From: Bacillota bacterium
Lineage (GTDB): Bacteria > Bacillota > Clostridia > Christensenellales > Christensenellaceae
Reading direction: 5' to 3'
DNA length: 64,000 nt
Assembly (NCBI GenBank): GCA_023393165.1
Contig: JAEWMJ010000032.1
Coordinates: 343,145-407,144, forward strand
The notes below the pieces were generated by a model, which was not told the DNA's origin, searched no databases, and saw only the letters and a program-made list of their open reading frames with translations. Every line of letters begins with the position of its first letter. Position 1 is the stretch's first letter. This document shows positions 16,912-24,676 of this stretch, piece after piece. Made by a program: the position numbers and the translations under genes.

Positions 16912-17676
16912 TCAGTTGACCTGCTTATCCAGCCGCCCGATAAATTCATCGGTAGTCAGCGTAAATTCCACGTTTGCAGCCGACCCCTGTTTGATTATAA
17001 ATTCCGTAAGTCCGTATTCGGTATCGTCGGGCAGCCAGTCATAGGTATATCCCAGCCTGGTCCAGGGATAAGCGCCCTCGTAATATGACGTTATAATATT
17101 GCCGTCAAACCATTCCGTATAACTCTCGTCTGTTCCATCCGGAAGAGCGGTCTGCATCGCGTCGTCCGCAATGCCGGTTACATAAGCGGGCCTGAGAACA
17201 TCCCCGGGCGAAACCCAAAGAGCGGTAAAATGCGTGTATTCGGAATCGGGCGGAAGCCCTATCAGCTGCTTCAGCCTGAGGTTCCAGTCTTTCACGCTGC
17301 TTTTATTTTCCTGATACCACTTTTCTATTTCTTTATCGGTAAATGTCCAGACCTCTCCCCAATCCAAAGTTGTTTCATTACCGGGAACATAGCTCTCAGG
17401 ATACTTGTGCCAGGTCAAAAGAAGGATATCCTCCGTTTCGTTCCACGTCACCATATCGCTTTCAGGCGTGATATCGACAAGCGGCATAATCTCGCTCTCT
17501 TCCGCGTCCATGGCATCCACTACGGCAGCATGATAGTACTCGTCCATCGTATGCGCGCGTGCCATGCACGCCGTAATTCCGGGATTCAGAAAAAATCCGG
17601 CTAAACCGCCCGCAACAAATAAGGCTGCAAAAAGCAAAATAAAAAATGGATTCCGTTTGTTTTTTAAATGTTTCAT
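16912..17676 (-). CDS. Membrane-anchored or secreted protein of unknown function
   Basis: A 254-residue protein, not recognised. After a basic start (MKHLKNKRNP) comes a hydrophobic helix (about 10-32) that could be an uncleaved anchor or a signal peptide. The remaining 220 residues are acidic, rich in Trp, Tyr, Asp and Glu, and should be outside the cell (HTMDEYYHAAVVDAMDAEES, WTRLGYTYDWLPDD). There is no cysteine pattern and no repeat. The ATG at 17676 has GGGGGCGG directly upstream; a TTG at 17691 is the alternative. It begins 27 nt after ribBA, so the two probably share a transcript, although a link to riboflavin is not evident. Confidence 0.72.
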   Translation of the reverse strand: MKHLKNKRNPFFILLFAALFVAGGLAGFFLNPGITACMARAHTMDEYYHAAVVDAMDAEESEIMPLVDITPESDMVTWNETEDILLLTWHKYPESYVPGNETTLDWGEVWTFTDKEIEKWYQENKSSVKDWNLRLKQLIGLPPDSEYTHFTALWVSPGDVLRPAYVTGIADDAMQTALPDGTDESYTEWFDGNIITSYYEGAYPWTRLGYTYDWLPDDTEYGLTEFIIKQGSAANVEFTLTTDEFIGRLDKQVN

Positions 17677-17703
17677 AACCGCCCCCGGCAATAAAATTTT
17701 ATT

Positions 17704-18912
17704 TTAATCATTAATATCTTTTAACAAATGCCCCATTCTTTCTTTTTTTGTTTTGAGGTAGAACGCATCCACTTCGTTCGGTTTAATTTCTATAGGAACC
17801 CTCTCGGTGATGCCCAATCCGAACCCGGAAAGCTCATATATTTTTTGCGGGTTGTTTGTCAGAAGGCGCAGTGTTTTAACCTCTAAGTCTCTTAATATCT
17901 GCGCGCCTATATAGTACTCGCGCTCATCCTCCTTAAATCCGAGCGCAAGATTGGCCTGCACCGTATCAAGCCCTTTTTCCTGTAATTCATAAGCCTTAAG
18001 CTTATTGATCAGCCCGATGCCGCGCCCCTCCTGCCGCATATAAAGCAAAATTCCCCTTCCTTCCGCTTCAATTTGCCGCATGGCGGTAGCAAGCTGGTCT
18101 CCGCAGTCACAGCGCAGCGAACCAAACGTATCGCCCGTCAGACACTCAGAATGCACGCGGCACAATACGTTTTTTCCGTCGCCTATGTTCCCCTTCACGA
18201 GGGCGACATGGTGTTCTCCGTTTAAAAGATTAATATAACCGTACGCCTTGAATTCGCCGTATTTGGTAGGCATTTTGGTTGCGGCGGCCCTGAGCACCAG
18301 GTTATCGTATGTTTTGCGGTATTCCTGAAGCGCCCGGATGGTGATTATCCTGAAACCGAACTCCTGCGCAAGGCCGGTGAGCTCCTGCATTCTCATCAGC
18401 GTACCGTCTTCCTTGAGGATTTCACAGCTCAGTGCGCATTCCCTGAGTCCCGCAAGCCGCATCAGGTCCACCGCTGCTTCGGTGTGTCCGCCGCGTTCCA
18501 GTACGCCGTTCTTTTTTGCAACCAGCGGAAGCATATGGCCCGGCCTTCTGAAATCCTCGGGCTTTGCATCTTCCGCGGCGCACTTCTTGGCCGTTTGAGA
18601 CCGGTCCGCCGCGGATACGCCTGTCTTGGTATCCACATGGTCGATGGATATGGTAAAAGCCGTATCCAGCAGGTCCGAAGTATGGGTGACCATCCGGGGA
18701 ATTTTGAGTTTTAAAGCCAGTTCCTCCCCTATGGGCATGCAGATAAGCCCTTTGCCATGGGTCGCCATAAAATTTATAATCCCGGGTTCTGCAAATTGTG
18801 CGGCGCAGATAAAATCTCCCGCGCTTTTGCTGTCCTCGTTTTCTCCTACAATGATGATTTGTCCGCTTTTTAATGCGTCAATCGCCTGCATGACCGTACT
18901 GAATTCGAACAT
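17704..18912 (-). CDS. ribBA: Bifunctional 3,4-dihydroxy-2-butanone 4-phosphate synthase / GTP cyclohydrolase II
   Basis: This bifunctional enzyme starts both branches of riboflavin synthesis. The N-terminal RibB half (about 1-200) has AIDALKSGQIIIVGENEDSK, GLICMPIGEELA and the GHTEAAVDLMRLAG motif. The C-terminal RibA half (about 205-402) has HSECLTGDTFGSLRCDCGDQ with the zinc cysteines, the GRGIGLINKLKAYELQ motif and TNNPQKIYELSGFG. The ATG at 18912 is preferred over the one at 18939 because AAGGAG lies 7 nt before it. No FMN riboswitch and no ribD, ribE or ribH genes are present here, so it is a detached riboflavin gene. Confidence 0.96.
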   Translation of the reverse strand: MFEFSTVMQAIDALKSGQIIIVGENEDSKSAGDFICAAQFAEPGIINFMATHGKGLICMPIGEELALKLKIPRMVTHTSDLLDTAFTISIDHVDTKTGVSAADRSQTAKKCAAEDAKPEDFRRPGHMLPLVAKKNGVLERGGHTEAAVDLMRLAGLRECALSCEILKEDGTLMRMQELTGLAQEFGFRIITIRALQEYRKTYDNLVLRAAATKMPTKYGEFKAYGYINLLNGEHHVALVKGNIGDGKNVLCRVHSECLTGDTFGSLRCDCGDQLATAMRQIEAEGRGILLYMRQEGRGIGLINKLKAYELQEKGLDTVQANLALGFKEDEREYYIGAQILRDLEVKTLRLLTNNPQKIYELSGFGLGITERVPIEIKPNEVDAFYLKTKKERMGHLLKDIND

Positions 18913-19036
18913 TTTATCTACTCCTTCATCCGGAAACAATTTAAATAGTTGGTTTTCTCAAGCTGTAGTATTATTTTATCATGCCGGAAATTATTCTTAC
19001 AGTAGTTAATTATCGCTATTATCTGCTGTTTTGAAA

Positions 19037-19060
19037 ATAAAAAACGGGACAAATGTCCCG
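19037..19060 (-). terminator. Terminator of the 42-residue peptide gene
   Basis: The minus-strand stem CGGGAC/GTCCCG (19060-19055 with 19050-19045) is followed by a run of T, 57 nt past the peptide stop codon. Confidence 0.8.
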
Positions 19061-19116
19061 CAATGAAAATATATTTAAAAAGATGTTAAATACTTAAATT
19101 TGTGTGCAGTATTTTA

Positions 19117-19245
19117 CTACCAAAATCCGGGAAAACCACAACAGCATCCAAAAGGCCTGAAACATCCAAAAGGCCTGCAGCATCCAAAAAAGCCAAAGTT
19201 ACAAAAGCCGAATCTTGGGAAGCAAAAGGGATTACAGAAAAACAT
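19117..19245 (-). CDS. Phe/Cys/Gly-rich 42-residue peptide with internal repeats
   Basis: A tiny gene with a near-perfect ribosome binding site (AAGGAGGTG, 7 nt before the ATG at 19245) and its own terminator. The product begins MFFCNPFCFPRFGFCNFGF and continues with GCCRPFG, CFRPFG, CCCGFPGFW. It is made almost only of Phe, Cys, Gly, Pro and Arg, with two RPFGC units encoded by an 18-bp tandem repeat. No leader, protease site or modification enzyme is adjacent. It resembles in composition the aromatic/cysteine-rich small spore-coat proteins and also some modified peptide precursors, but matches neither by motif. A longer frame from 19326 is rejected because it lacks a ribosome binding site. 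Confidence 0.7.
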   Translation of the reverse strand: MFFCNPFCFPRFGFCNFGFFGCCRPFGCFRPFGCCCGFPGFW

Positions 19246-19379
19246 ATAGATCCACCTCCTTGGACTATTCTGATATATCTTATTCAAACGGACGGGAAAA
19301 AGTTCGAATTTTGTTTTTTTATACAATACATTGTAGTATAAGGCATTCGGAAGAGAGCGGCAGATAAAATTTAACAGAC

Positions 19380-19404
19380 AAAAAAACCGCCAAGGCGGTT
19401 TTTA
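19380..19404 (-). terminator. Terminator of the GpsA-like gene
   Basis: AAAACCGCC/GGCGGTTTT with a 2-nt centre and T-run lies immediately after the stop codon on the minus strand. Confidence 0.88.
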
Positions 19405-20439
19405 TTAATATTCCGTTTCAAAAGCGCTCCAGGGGATTTGTACGGCGCTTCCGTTATTAATAATATCGTCTATATGCAGCAGCAGCGGAAATTTTTCCTG
19501 ATTCACGACTCCCCGGTGGATCAGATTTTTGACTGCGCGCGCCGTTCTCGTCGCAATAACGATGGATTCCAGCGTAACGCCGTCAAGTTCGCGCATCGCT
19601 TCTTCAAACGAAAGCCCTCTTCCAAGAAGCGTTCCTATTTTTCTTGTTCTTCCGCCGAACACGGTGACATACAGGTCTCCGGCGCCATATACAATATTTT
19701 CGTCTCCGCCGCCTATTAGTTTTAAAAGCCTGCGCATTTCGCACACGCTCTGGCCGAATAACGCCGCCTGGGAATTATAATGTTGGATGCCGATCCCCTC
19801 TTTTTTCTCGGACAGCCCCACCGCCAGTGTAACGCCCAGGGCATACGCGTTTTTCATGGCAACCGCGCATTCAACGCCCACCACATCCGTTGAAAGGCTT
19901 ACATGATAGTAAGTGCTTTCAAACATTGATTTGATCCGGAGCAGTTCGTCCATATCAGCCCCGCAAAAGCAAACGTGCGTTTGATCCCGGTCCGCCAGTT
20001 CATAGCTGGTGCACGGGCCGCCCACAGCGTAGAGTTTTAATTTTCTGTTTTTCAGTTTTTGTGCATAAAGGTGCGGATAGGGGATCAGCTGTCCGTCTTC
20101 CGTATCCTGCATGCCCTTGGTGACGGACAAAACAGGAAGGTTTTCAGGGATAACGGGCAGAATATTTTCCGCAAACCAGTCTACGCCGAAACTGCTGACG
20201 CCGCCCACCAGAAGGCCGGCTCCCTTGAGAGCTTCATTTAATTCTTCTATCTGATAATATTTATAGCCTTGAGGAAGTTTCCGCTTTAATGTGAGATGCT
20301 CTCCCGTTTCTTGCGCATGCGATATAATTTCCCGGTCAAGATGCGTTCCCACCAGACGGATCTCGTGTCCGTTCTCCCATGCAGGTATTGTAATGGACGA
20401 TCCCATCATGCCTGCGCCGACTACAGTTATAATGCTCAT
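19405..20439 (-). CDS. NAD(P)H-dependent glycerol-3-phosphate dehydrogenase family protein (GpsA-like)
   Basis: A 344-residue two-domain dehydrogenase that in the typical case reduces dihydroxyacetone phosphate to glycerol-3-phosphate for lipid synthesis. A Rossmann glycine motif GAGMMGSS is at 8-15, and the second half has the catalytic-lysine region (VAMKNAYALGVTLAVG) and the GAGDLYVTVFGGRTRKIG motif close to the GpsA signature. The glycine loop (GMMG in place of GSWG) and the region around 85-150 differ from housekeeping GpsA, so this may be a side branch with another substrate. It is a single-gene transcript ending in a strong terminator. Confidence 0.8.
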   Translation of the reverse strand: MSIITVVGAGMMGSSITIPAWENGHEIRLVGTHLDREIISHAQETGEHLTLKRKLPQGYKYYQIEELNEALKGAGLLVGGVSSFGVDWFAENILPVIPENLPVLSVTKGMQDTEDGQLIPYPHLYAQKLKNRKLKLYAVGGPCTSYELADRDQTHVCFCGADMDELLRIKSMFESTYYHVSLSTDVVGVECAVAMKNAYALGVTLAVGLSEKKEGIGIQHYNSQAALFGQSVCEMRRLLKLIGGGDENIVYGAGDLYVTVFGGRTRKIGTLLGRGLSFEEAMRELDGVTLESIVIATRTARAVKNLIHRGVVNQEKFPLLLHIDDIINNGSAVQIPWSAFETEY

Positions 20440-20514
20440 AGTAAATTCTCCTTCGTTGCGTTAGCATTATATTATCAAAAAATCGGCGCAATGAAAACCA
20501 TGCGCAGCCGCCGG

Positions 20515-21000
20515 TTACAGAATAAGCTCCATTTTGAGATCCGACTTGGTATATTTTTCTTTTACATGAGGTACTTTTTTAAAATTGAATTTCTCATACA
20601 GGGCTATAGCCGAAATCAGTTTATGGTTTGTAAAGAGAATAATTTTCCTGATATTTTCCTTTTTGGCGGCTTCCAGACAATGCTCCACCAGTTTCCTGCC
20701 GATTCCATGCCCCCTGTATTACCGCGTTACCGCCAATTTTGCCAATTCAAAGGTTGCGTCGTCAATCTTTATCAACGATACGGTGCCGACTATTTCTTTG
20801 CCGTATCTTGCGAAATAGATATATCCTCCCTTTTTCAGAATTACTTCTTTTGGATTGCAAAGGATTCTTTCATCTTCCGGCTCCAGCAGGGAATATTGCC
20901 TGAGCCATTCATAAGACAGGGTTTTCAGTTCGCTCAAATACCGGTCATCAAAATCAATGATTTCTATTTGTTTCGTTTGCATTTTTGTATAAATACCCAT
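20515..21000 (-). pseudogene. GNAT-family N-acetyltransferase interrupted by an in-frame stop
   Basis: The frame starts at 21000, just after the MarR stop codon, and gives an intact N-terminal half up to ELAKLAVTR. It hits TAA at 20721-20719 and then continues without a shift as YRGHGIGRKLVEHCLEAAKK, ALYEKFNF and so on to a natural stop at 20515. The stop falls in the acetyl-CoA binding motif (normally VxPxxRGxGIGRxL), at a position usually Glu or Gln, so one C-to-T or G-to-T change explains it. Full length would be 161 residues, normal for GNAT. The enzyme is presumably inactive unless read through. Confidence 0.85.
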
Positions 21001-21001
21001 T

Positions 21002-21472
21002 TCAGCTTTCCGGTCCGTTCAGATAGGCTCTCTTCCCGCCCTTTTTCACCAATTCCCAGTCCGTTTCAATATTTTTTCTCATCTTAACGAGATAGTTTAA
21101 GACGAGGGCCTGTTCTTCGCCGGAAATTCCGCAAAGCGCCGTCCGGTTGGAGTATTCTTCTTCTTTTTTTAACACCTCGAAAATGCGGGCGCCCTTTTGC
21201 GTGGGATACAGCAGCAGAATTTTCTTATTATCCGGGGAACTGTTTTTTTCTACAAATCCGTTGGATTCCAGTTTCATGATCGCCCGGGAGGCGGTAGCCC
21301 TGTCCACATTCAGCATTTCCGCAACCCGCTCCTGAATGATGCCCGGATTTTCGCATATCCTTACCAGGTAGATATATTGCCCCTTCGCCAGGTGGAACTC
21401 CTTGAATTCTATATTGCTTATGGATTCAAAACATCTCGCTATTTTTCCGATTTCCCTTAAAATTTCTTTCAT
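21002..21472 (-). CDS. MarR family transcriptional regulator
   Basis: A 156-residue winged-helix regulator. The DNA-binding core lies at about 45-105 (GIIQERVAEMLNVDRATASR, LESNGFVEKNSSPDNKKILL with the wing) between N- and C-terminal dimerisation helices. It is first in an operon with the broken GNAT gene; their junction is 1 nt, so the acetyltransferase was probably its co-regulated partner. Palindromic sites around its promoter point to autoregulation. Confidence 0.92.
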   Translation of the reverse strand: MKEILREIGKIARCFESISNIEFKEFHLAKGQYIYLVRICENPGIIQERVAEMLNVDRATASRAIMKLESNGFVEKNSSPDNKKILLLYPTQKGARIFEVLKKEEEYSNRTALCGISGEEQALVLNYLVKMRKNIETDWELVKKGGKRAYLNGPES

Positions 21473-21489
21473 CCTGATACCTCGCGTTT

Positions 21490-21537
21490 ATATTGCATTT
21501 GCAACATTATATCAATATTTTATTATAAATGCAATAT
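21490..21537 (-). promoter_or_regulatory. marR promoter with flanking palindromic operators
   Basis: On the minus strand TTGCAT (21534-21529) and consensus TATAAT (21511-21506) have a 17-bp spacer. An 11-bp inverted repeat (ATATTGCATTT at 21490-21500, AAATGCAATAT at 21527-21537) flanks the -10 and overlaps the -35. The downstream arm is itself part of the small palindrome TTGCATTTGCAA, typical of MarR sites. Confidence 0.75.
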
Positions 21538-21602
21538 TTTTTTAACCTGTCTGTAAGGAGAATTTTTCTAAATAAGGAGTTCATTCATAATTCGCTAATA
21601 TT

Positions 21603-21659
21603 ATTGATTGACACTTTGTAGTTTTTCATTTATTATAAAACTACAAAGTGTCAATCAAT
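21603..21659 (+). promoter_or_regulatory. Promoter within a 23-bp inverted repeat, BlaI-type operator
   Basis: Two perfect 23-bp arms (21603-21625 and 21637-21659) flank an 11-bp centre. The arms contain the MecI/BlaI-like half-sites TTTGTAGTTTT and AAAACTACAAA. TTGACA (21608-21613) and TATTAT (21631-21636) with a 17-bp spacer put the promoter inside the repeat, and the start codon is 10 nt after it. The same ACTAC/GTAGT core recurs before the ABC transporter at 23015-23030. Confidence 0.85.
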
Positions 21660-21668
21660 GGAGGACGT

Positions 21669-22058
21669 ATGGCAAAATATATCGCGATTTCCGAATCAGA
21701 ATGGCAGGTTATGAAAATTGTTTGGGATTCTTCTCCAAAAACACTGCAGGATTTTTTATCTAGTCTGAAGCATACAGGGTGGAGCCCTACCACAATTCAA
21801 ACATATCTCGCCCGGTTGGTAAAAAAGGGCGCCCTTCATACGGAGCGCCAGGGAAAATGCTATCTTTATACGCCTGCAATTTCAGAAAATGAATGTCAAC
21901 TTGAAGAAAGCAAAACCTTCCTTAGCCGTGTCTACGACGGTTCGTTGTCCAGTATGGTGTCAGGTTTCGTTAAAAGCGGAAATCTTTCTGAAAAAGAACT
22001 GCAGGCCATAAAGAAACTGATTAGCGAACAGGAGAATAAAGATGCAGATCATCGGTAA
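21669..22058 (+). CDS. blaI: BlaI/MecI family repressor
   Basis: A 129-residue penicillinase-repressor family protein. The winged helix fills about 3-70 (ISESEWQVMKIVWDSSPKTL, WSPTTIQTYLARLVKKGALH) and a helical dimerisation tail about 75-125 contains the region cleaved in BlaI/MecI (SKTFLSRVYDGSLSSMVSGF). ATG 21669 is chosen over 21648 because it follows GGAGG and because 21648 lies inside the operator. It overlaps the downstream M56 peptidase gene by 17 bases, the standard blaI-blaR1 arrangement. Confidence 0.94.
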   Translation: MAKYIAISESEWQVMKIVWDSSPKTLQDFLSSLKHTGWSPTTIQTYLARLVKKGALHTERQGKCYLYTPAISENECQLEESKTFLSRVYDGSLSSMVSGFVKSGNLSEKELQAIKKLISEQENKDADHR

Positions 22059-22998
22059 TCTGTTCTACATCATATTATTTACGTCTCTGGTAGGCAGCAT
22101 ATTTGCATTGTTGTCCCTTTTTTTAAAAAATGTATTTCATATAGCCGAACCGTTGTGGTTTGGCGTACTCGGGGCGATTTTCTTCCTTGTTCCGTTTGTT
22201 GTTCCGGAGGTTCAGTTGTTTGCGGCGGAAGACCCCGTTTGGATAGAGAATTATCTATTGGCGTCTAAAATCTGGTTATATGGCGGATTGACCTTTCTCC
22301 TCTACTTTTTTATACGCTCCATATTTGCATATGCGGCAGTAAAAAAATATCCTTTACTTGAAGATGATCGGGCCAAAAAAATCTTTGAGAGTTGTAAAGA
22401 ACTTGTGCCAATGAAACGATATCCGGAATTGCGCCTGGGAACGCTTAAAGATCCTGCCTGTGTCATTACTATGATCCGTCCGGTCATAATTCTGAATCTT
22501 GAAATATTAAACCGGGCAACGGACCGGGATATTAAAATCATCCTTACGCATGAGTTGATGCATATCCGGCGGAAGCATCATCTTTTTCAAAGGATTTATG
22601 ACTTTGTATGTTGTCTGCATTGGTTTAACCCTTTTGTGTGGATTGCGAAGAATAATTTTGTCCTTTTCTGTGAAATGGATTGTGACCATAATACAATAAT
22701 GACTGTACCCAAAATATCCGCCCAGGATTATGCAGGCGCAATGTTGCGGTTCCTGGAACTTGTGGCAGGAAACAAGCCTAGCCGATATGCGCAAATCGGC
22801 GCCCTCAGTTTTCTTTTGACAAAACAACGGTTTCAGCAGATTTTATTTGTTCCGACGATTAAAAAGCGTATATTAATTGCTGTGGTCCTGACCCTGATGA
22901 TCAGCCTGACAATCACATTCTCGGCATTTGCAAGCCGGAGTTATTTTTATCCGTATCCAGCCAGCAGCATTCAGACAGAGTACAGCGATATACAATAA
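22042..22998 (+). CDS. M56 family (BlaR1/MecR1-like) membrane metallopeptidase without penicillin-binding sensor
   Basis: A 318-residue membrane protein with four predicted helices and a cytoplasmic zinc-protease domain. The motif HELMHIRRKHH (HExxH) lies near residues 170-180 and a third ligand candidate in CEMDCDHN near 215. In BlaR1 the protease cleaves BlaI on signal. Here the chain ends about 45 residues after the last helix (about 275-295), so the extracellular penicillin-binding domain of true BlaR1 is missing. The signal must be sensed otherwise, for example through the loops, the short tail or the ABC transporter next door. Confidence 0.92.
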   Translation: MQIIGNLFYIILFTSLVGSIFALLSLFLKNVFHIAEPLWFGVLGAIFFLVPFVVPEVQLFAAEDPVWIENYLLASKIWLYGGLTFLLYFFIRSIFAYAAVKKYPLLEDDRAKKIFESCKELVPMKRYPELRLGTLKDPACVITMIRPVIILNLEILNRATDRDIKIILTHELMHIRRKHHLFQRIYDFVCCLHWFNPFVWIAKNNFVLFCEMDCDHNTIMTVPKISAQDYAGAMLRFLELVAGNKPSRYAQIGALSFLLTKQRFQQILFVPTIKKRILIAVVLTLMISLTITFSAFASRSYFYPYPASSIQTEYSDIQ

Positions 22999-23004
22999 AA
23001 ATTT

Positions 23005-23030
23005 TATAATATAAAACTACGTTTGTAGTT
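23005..23030 (+). promoter_or_regulatory. Second BlaI-type operator, before the ABC transporter
   Basis: The palindrome AACTAC-GTTT-GTAGTT (23015-23030) repeats the half-site of the operator at 21603-21659. TATAAT (23005-23010) directly precedes it, though the -35 is poor. The transporter RBS (AAGGAGG) follows at 23034. Confidence 0.7.
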
Positions 23031-23046
23031 CTTAAGGAGGTTATTT

Positions 23047-23922
23047 ATGGCAAACAGTATTGAGATTTCGCATCTGTCAAAAGAATACTCCAATCATGTA
23101 AAGGCGCTTGACGATGTCAGTTTTTCGGTAGGCAGCGGCGTATATGGACTTCTAGGGCACAACGGCGCAGGAAAAACCACACTGATGAAATCGATCGTTA
23201 CCATTTTGCAGCCAACGGGCGGGAGTATTGCCGTATGCGGCTTTGATACGCGGCAACATGGAGATCAGGTGCGATCCTGTATCGGGTATCTCCCGCAGGA
23301 ATTAGGGATGTATCCTTCGCTGTCGGTTTTCGATTTTGTCAGTTATATTGCCGCCCTGAAAGGTTTCCATGATTCCGGGCAAGTGAAGCATGTACTTGAA
23401 CTAGTGGATATGCTTCAGTTTTCAAAAATGAAAATCAGCCAGTTGTCCGGCGGGATGAAACGCCGGGTTGGGATTGCCCAGGCGCTTGTGGGTGACCCAC
23501 AGGTCCTGATTGTGGATGAACCAACGGCAGGGCTTGATCCGGAGGAACGGGTGCGTTTTCGCGGCGTACTTTCCCGCTTTGCGAAGGACGGCAAGACGAT
23601 CCTGCTTTCTACTCATATTATTGAAGACGTTTATCAGCTTTGCGAGAAATTGGCGGTACTCAGAAAAGGACATTTGTTTTTTCACGGTTCAACCGAGCGG
23701 CTCATGCAGCAGGTAGAAGGAAAGATCAAGATTGTGAAGCTTTCTTCCGAAGAACAGCTGGCCGGGCTGCAAAGTAAAGCGGTCTTGATCTCCACTACCT
23801 ATGAACACAAAATGCTGTTTGCCAGAATTATGGATGAAAAGAACAGTTTCCCTGAGGCTCCGGCAACGGCAACGCTGGAGGATGCCTACGTGTACTGTAT
23901 GGGAGGTAAGTCTCATGAATAA
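23047..23922 (+). CDS. ABC transporter ATP-binding protein (BcrA/NatA-like)
   Basis: A 291-residue ATPase. Walker A GHNGAGKTT is near residues 38-46, the signature LSGGMKRRVGIAQALVGDP near 135-150 and Walker B VLIVDEPTAGLDP near 155-165, with the H-loop STHIIED. A C-terminal extension of about 75 residues follows, as in drug/bacteriocin self-protection and ion-export ATPases. It overlaps the next permease gene by 8 bases. Under BlaI-type control it may export a cell-envelope-active compound, which is inference. Confidence 0.93.
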   Translation: MANSIEISHLSKEYSNHVKALDDVSFSVGSGVYGLLGHNGAGKTTLMKSIVTILQPTGGSIAVCGFDTRQHGDQVRSCIGYLPQELGMYPSLSVFDFVSYIAALKGFHDSGQVKHVLELVDMLQFSKMKISQLSGGMKRRVGIAQALVGDPQVLIVDEPTAGLDPEERVRFRGVLSRFAKDGKTILLSTHIIEDVYQLCEKLAVLRKGHLFFHGSTERLMQQVEGKIKIVKLSSEEQLAGLQSKAVLISTTYEHKMLFARIMDEKNSFPEAPATATLEDAYVYCMGGKSHE

Positions 23923-24676
23923 AGTTTTTTCAATTGTGAAGTACGAATATAAGATGCAGATAAAGCATCCCGCCACCTGGGGGATATTCCTTGCAGCGCT
24001 GATACTGGCTATGCTGGATAATTTTCCGTCTGCGGGCAACCTGGCCCGGCTGGAATTTCTTAATCAACCGTCCTATTTTACGTATCGGATTATGGGTATA
24101 GACAGTTTGCTTTTATTATTCGGTTTGATGTTTCTGGCATCCGGCCGCATTCACATGGACAAGAGGAGGTCTATTAAACCTCTGCTGATGTCCACGCCTA
24201 TCAGCAAAGAACAGTATGTTTGGGGGAAAGCTCTGGGTGGGATACTCTATATGTTTTCGCTTGTATTTATCCTTCTGTTCCTCTGCACAATCATTTACCT
24301 GGTTTTTGTCCCGGATAAATTACAGTTCACTGATTATTTGCTCCCTTTTGTAAAAACTCTTTTATTCGTTGGCCTTCCAGCCAGCCTTTTTGTTGGAGCC
24401 TGCGCCGTAACTCTTCCGGCGCTGATGGATATAAGGCTTTTCTATTTCATCTTCTCCGCGCCGTTTATTATCAATGCGTTTACTGTCGGATCTGCGGGAC
24501 CAATGCCATTCTACATGATTACATCAGGCGATTTAATGAAGTTGATCTGGCAGCATCCAAGATACCCTTTTTCAGATATGGCAAGCATTTACGCAAATTT
24601 AGCCTTCCTGCTCGGTTGCGGACTATTATCGGTATTCCTGCTGATGCTGAAGCGTAGGTTTTGGAGGTCTGAATAA
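23915..24676 (+). CDS. ABC transporter membrane subunit 1
   Basis: A 253-residue ABC-2-like permease with six predicted helices (MNKVFSIVKYEYKMQIKHPA start, then helices around 20-40, 60-75, 105-130, 150-180, 190-210 and 225-245). The real start is the ATG at 23915 overlapping the ATPase stop; the longer frame from 23801 lies inside the ATPase gene. There is a signature-like RSIKPLLMSTPISKEQYVWG loop typical of this permease class. It should pair with the next gene as a heterodimer. Confidence 0.88.
   Translation: MNKVFSIVKYEYKMQIKHPATWGIFLAALILAMLDNFPSAGNLARLEFLNQPSYFTYRIMGIDSLLLLFGLMFLASGRIHMDKRRSIKPLLMSTPISKEQYVWGKALGGILYMFSLVFILLFLCTIIYLVFVPDKLQFTDYLLPFVKTLLFVGLPASLFVGACAVTLPALMDIRLFYFIFSAPFIINAFTVGSAGPMPFYMITSGDLMKLIWQHPRYPFSDMASIYANLAFLLGCGLLSVFLLMLKRRFWRSE

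Noticed and set aside
18940..19036. Possible FMN riboswitch before ribBA
   Set aside because: The conserved RFN segments are absent from the upstream region.
19246..19326. N-terminal extension of the Phe/Cys-rich peptide
   Set aside because: The longer frame has no RBS, whereas AAGGAGGTG fits the ATG at 19245.
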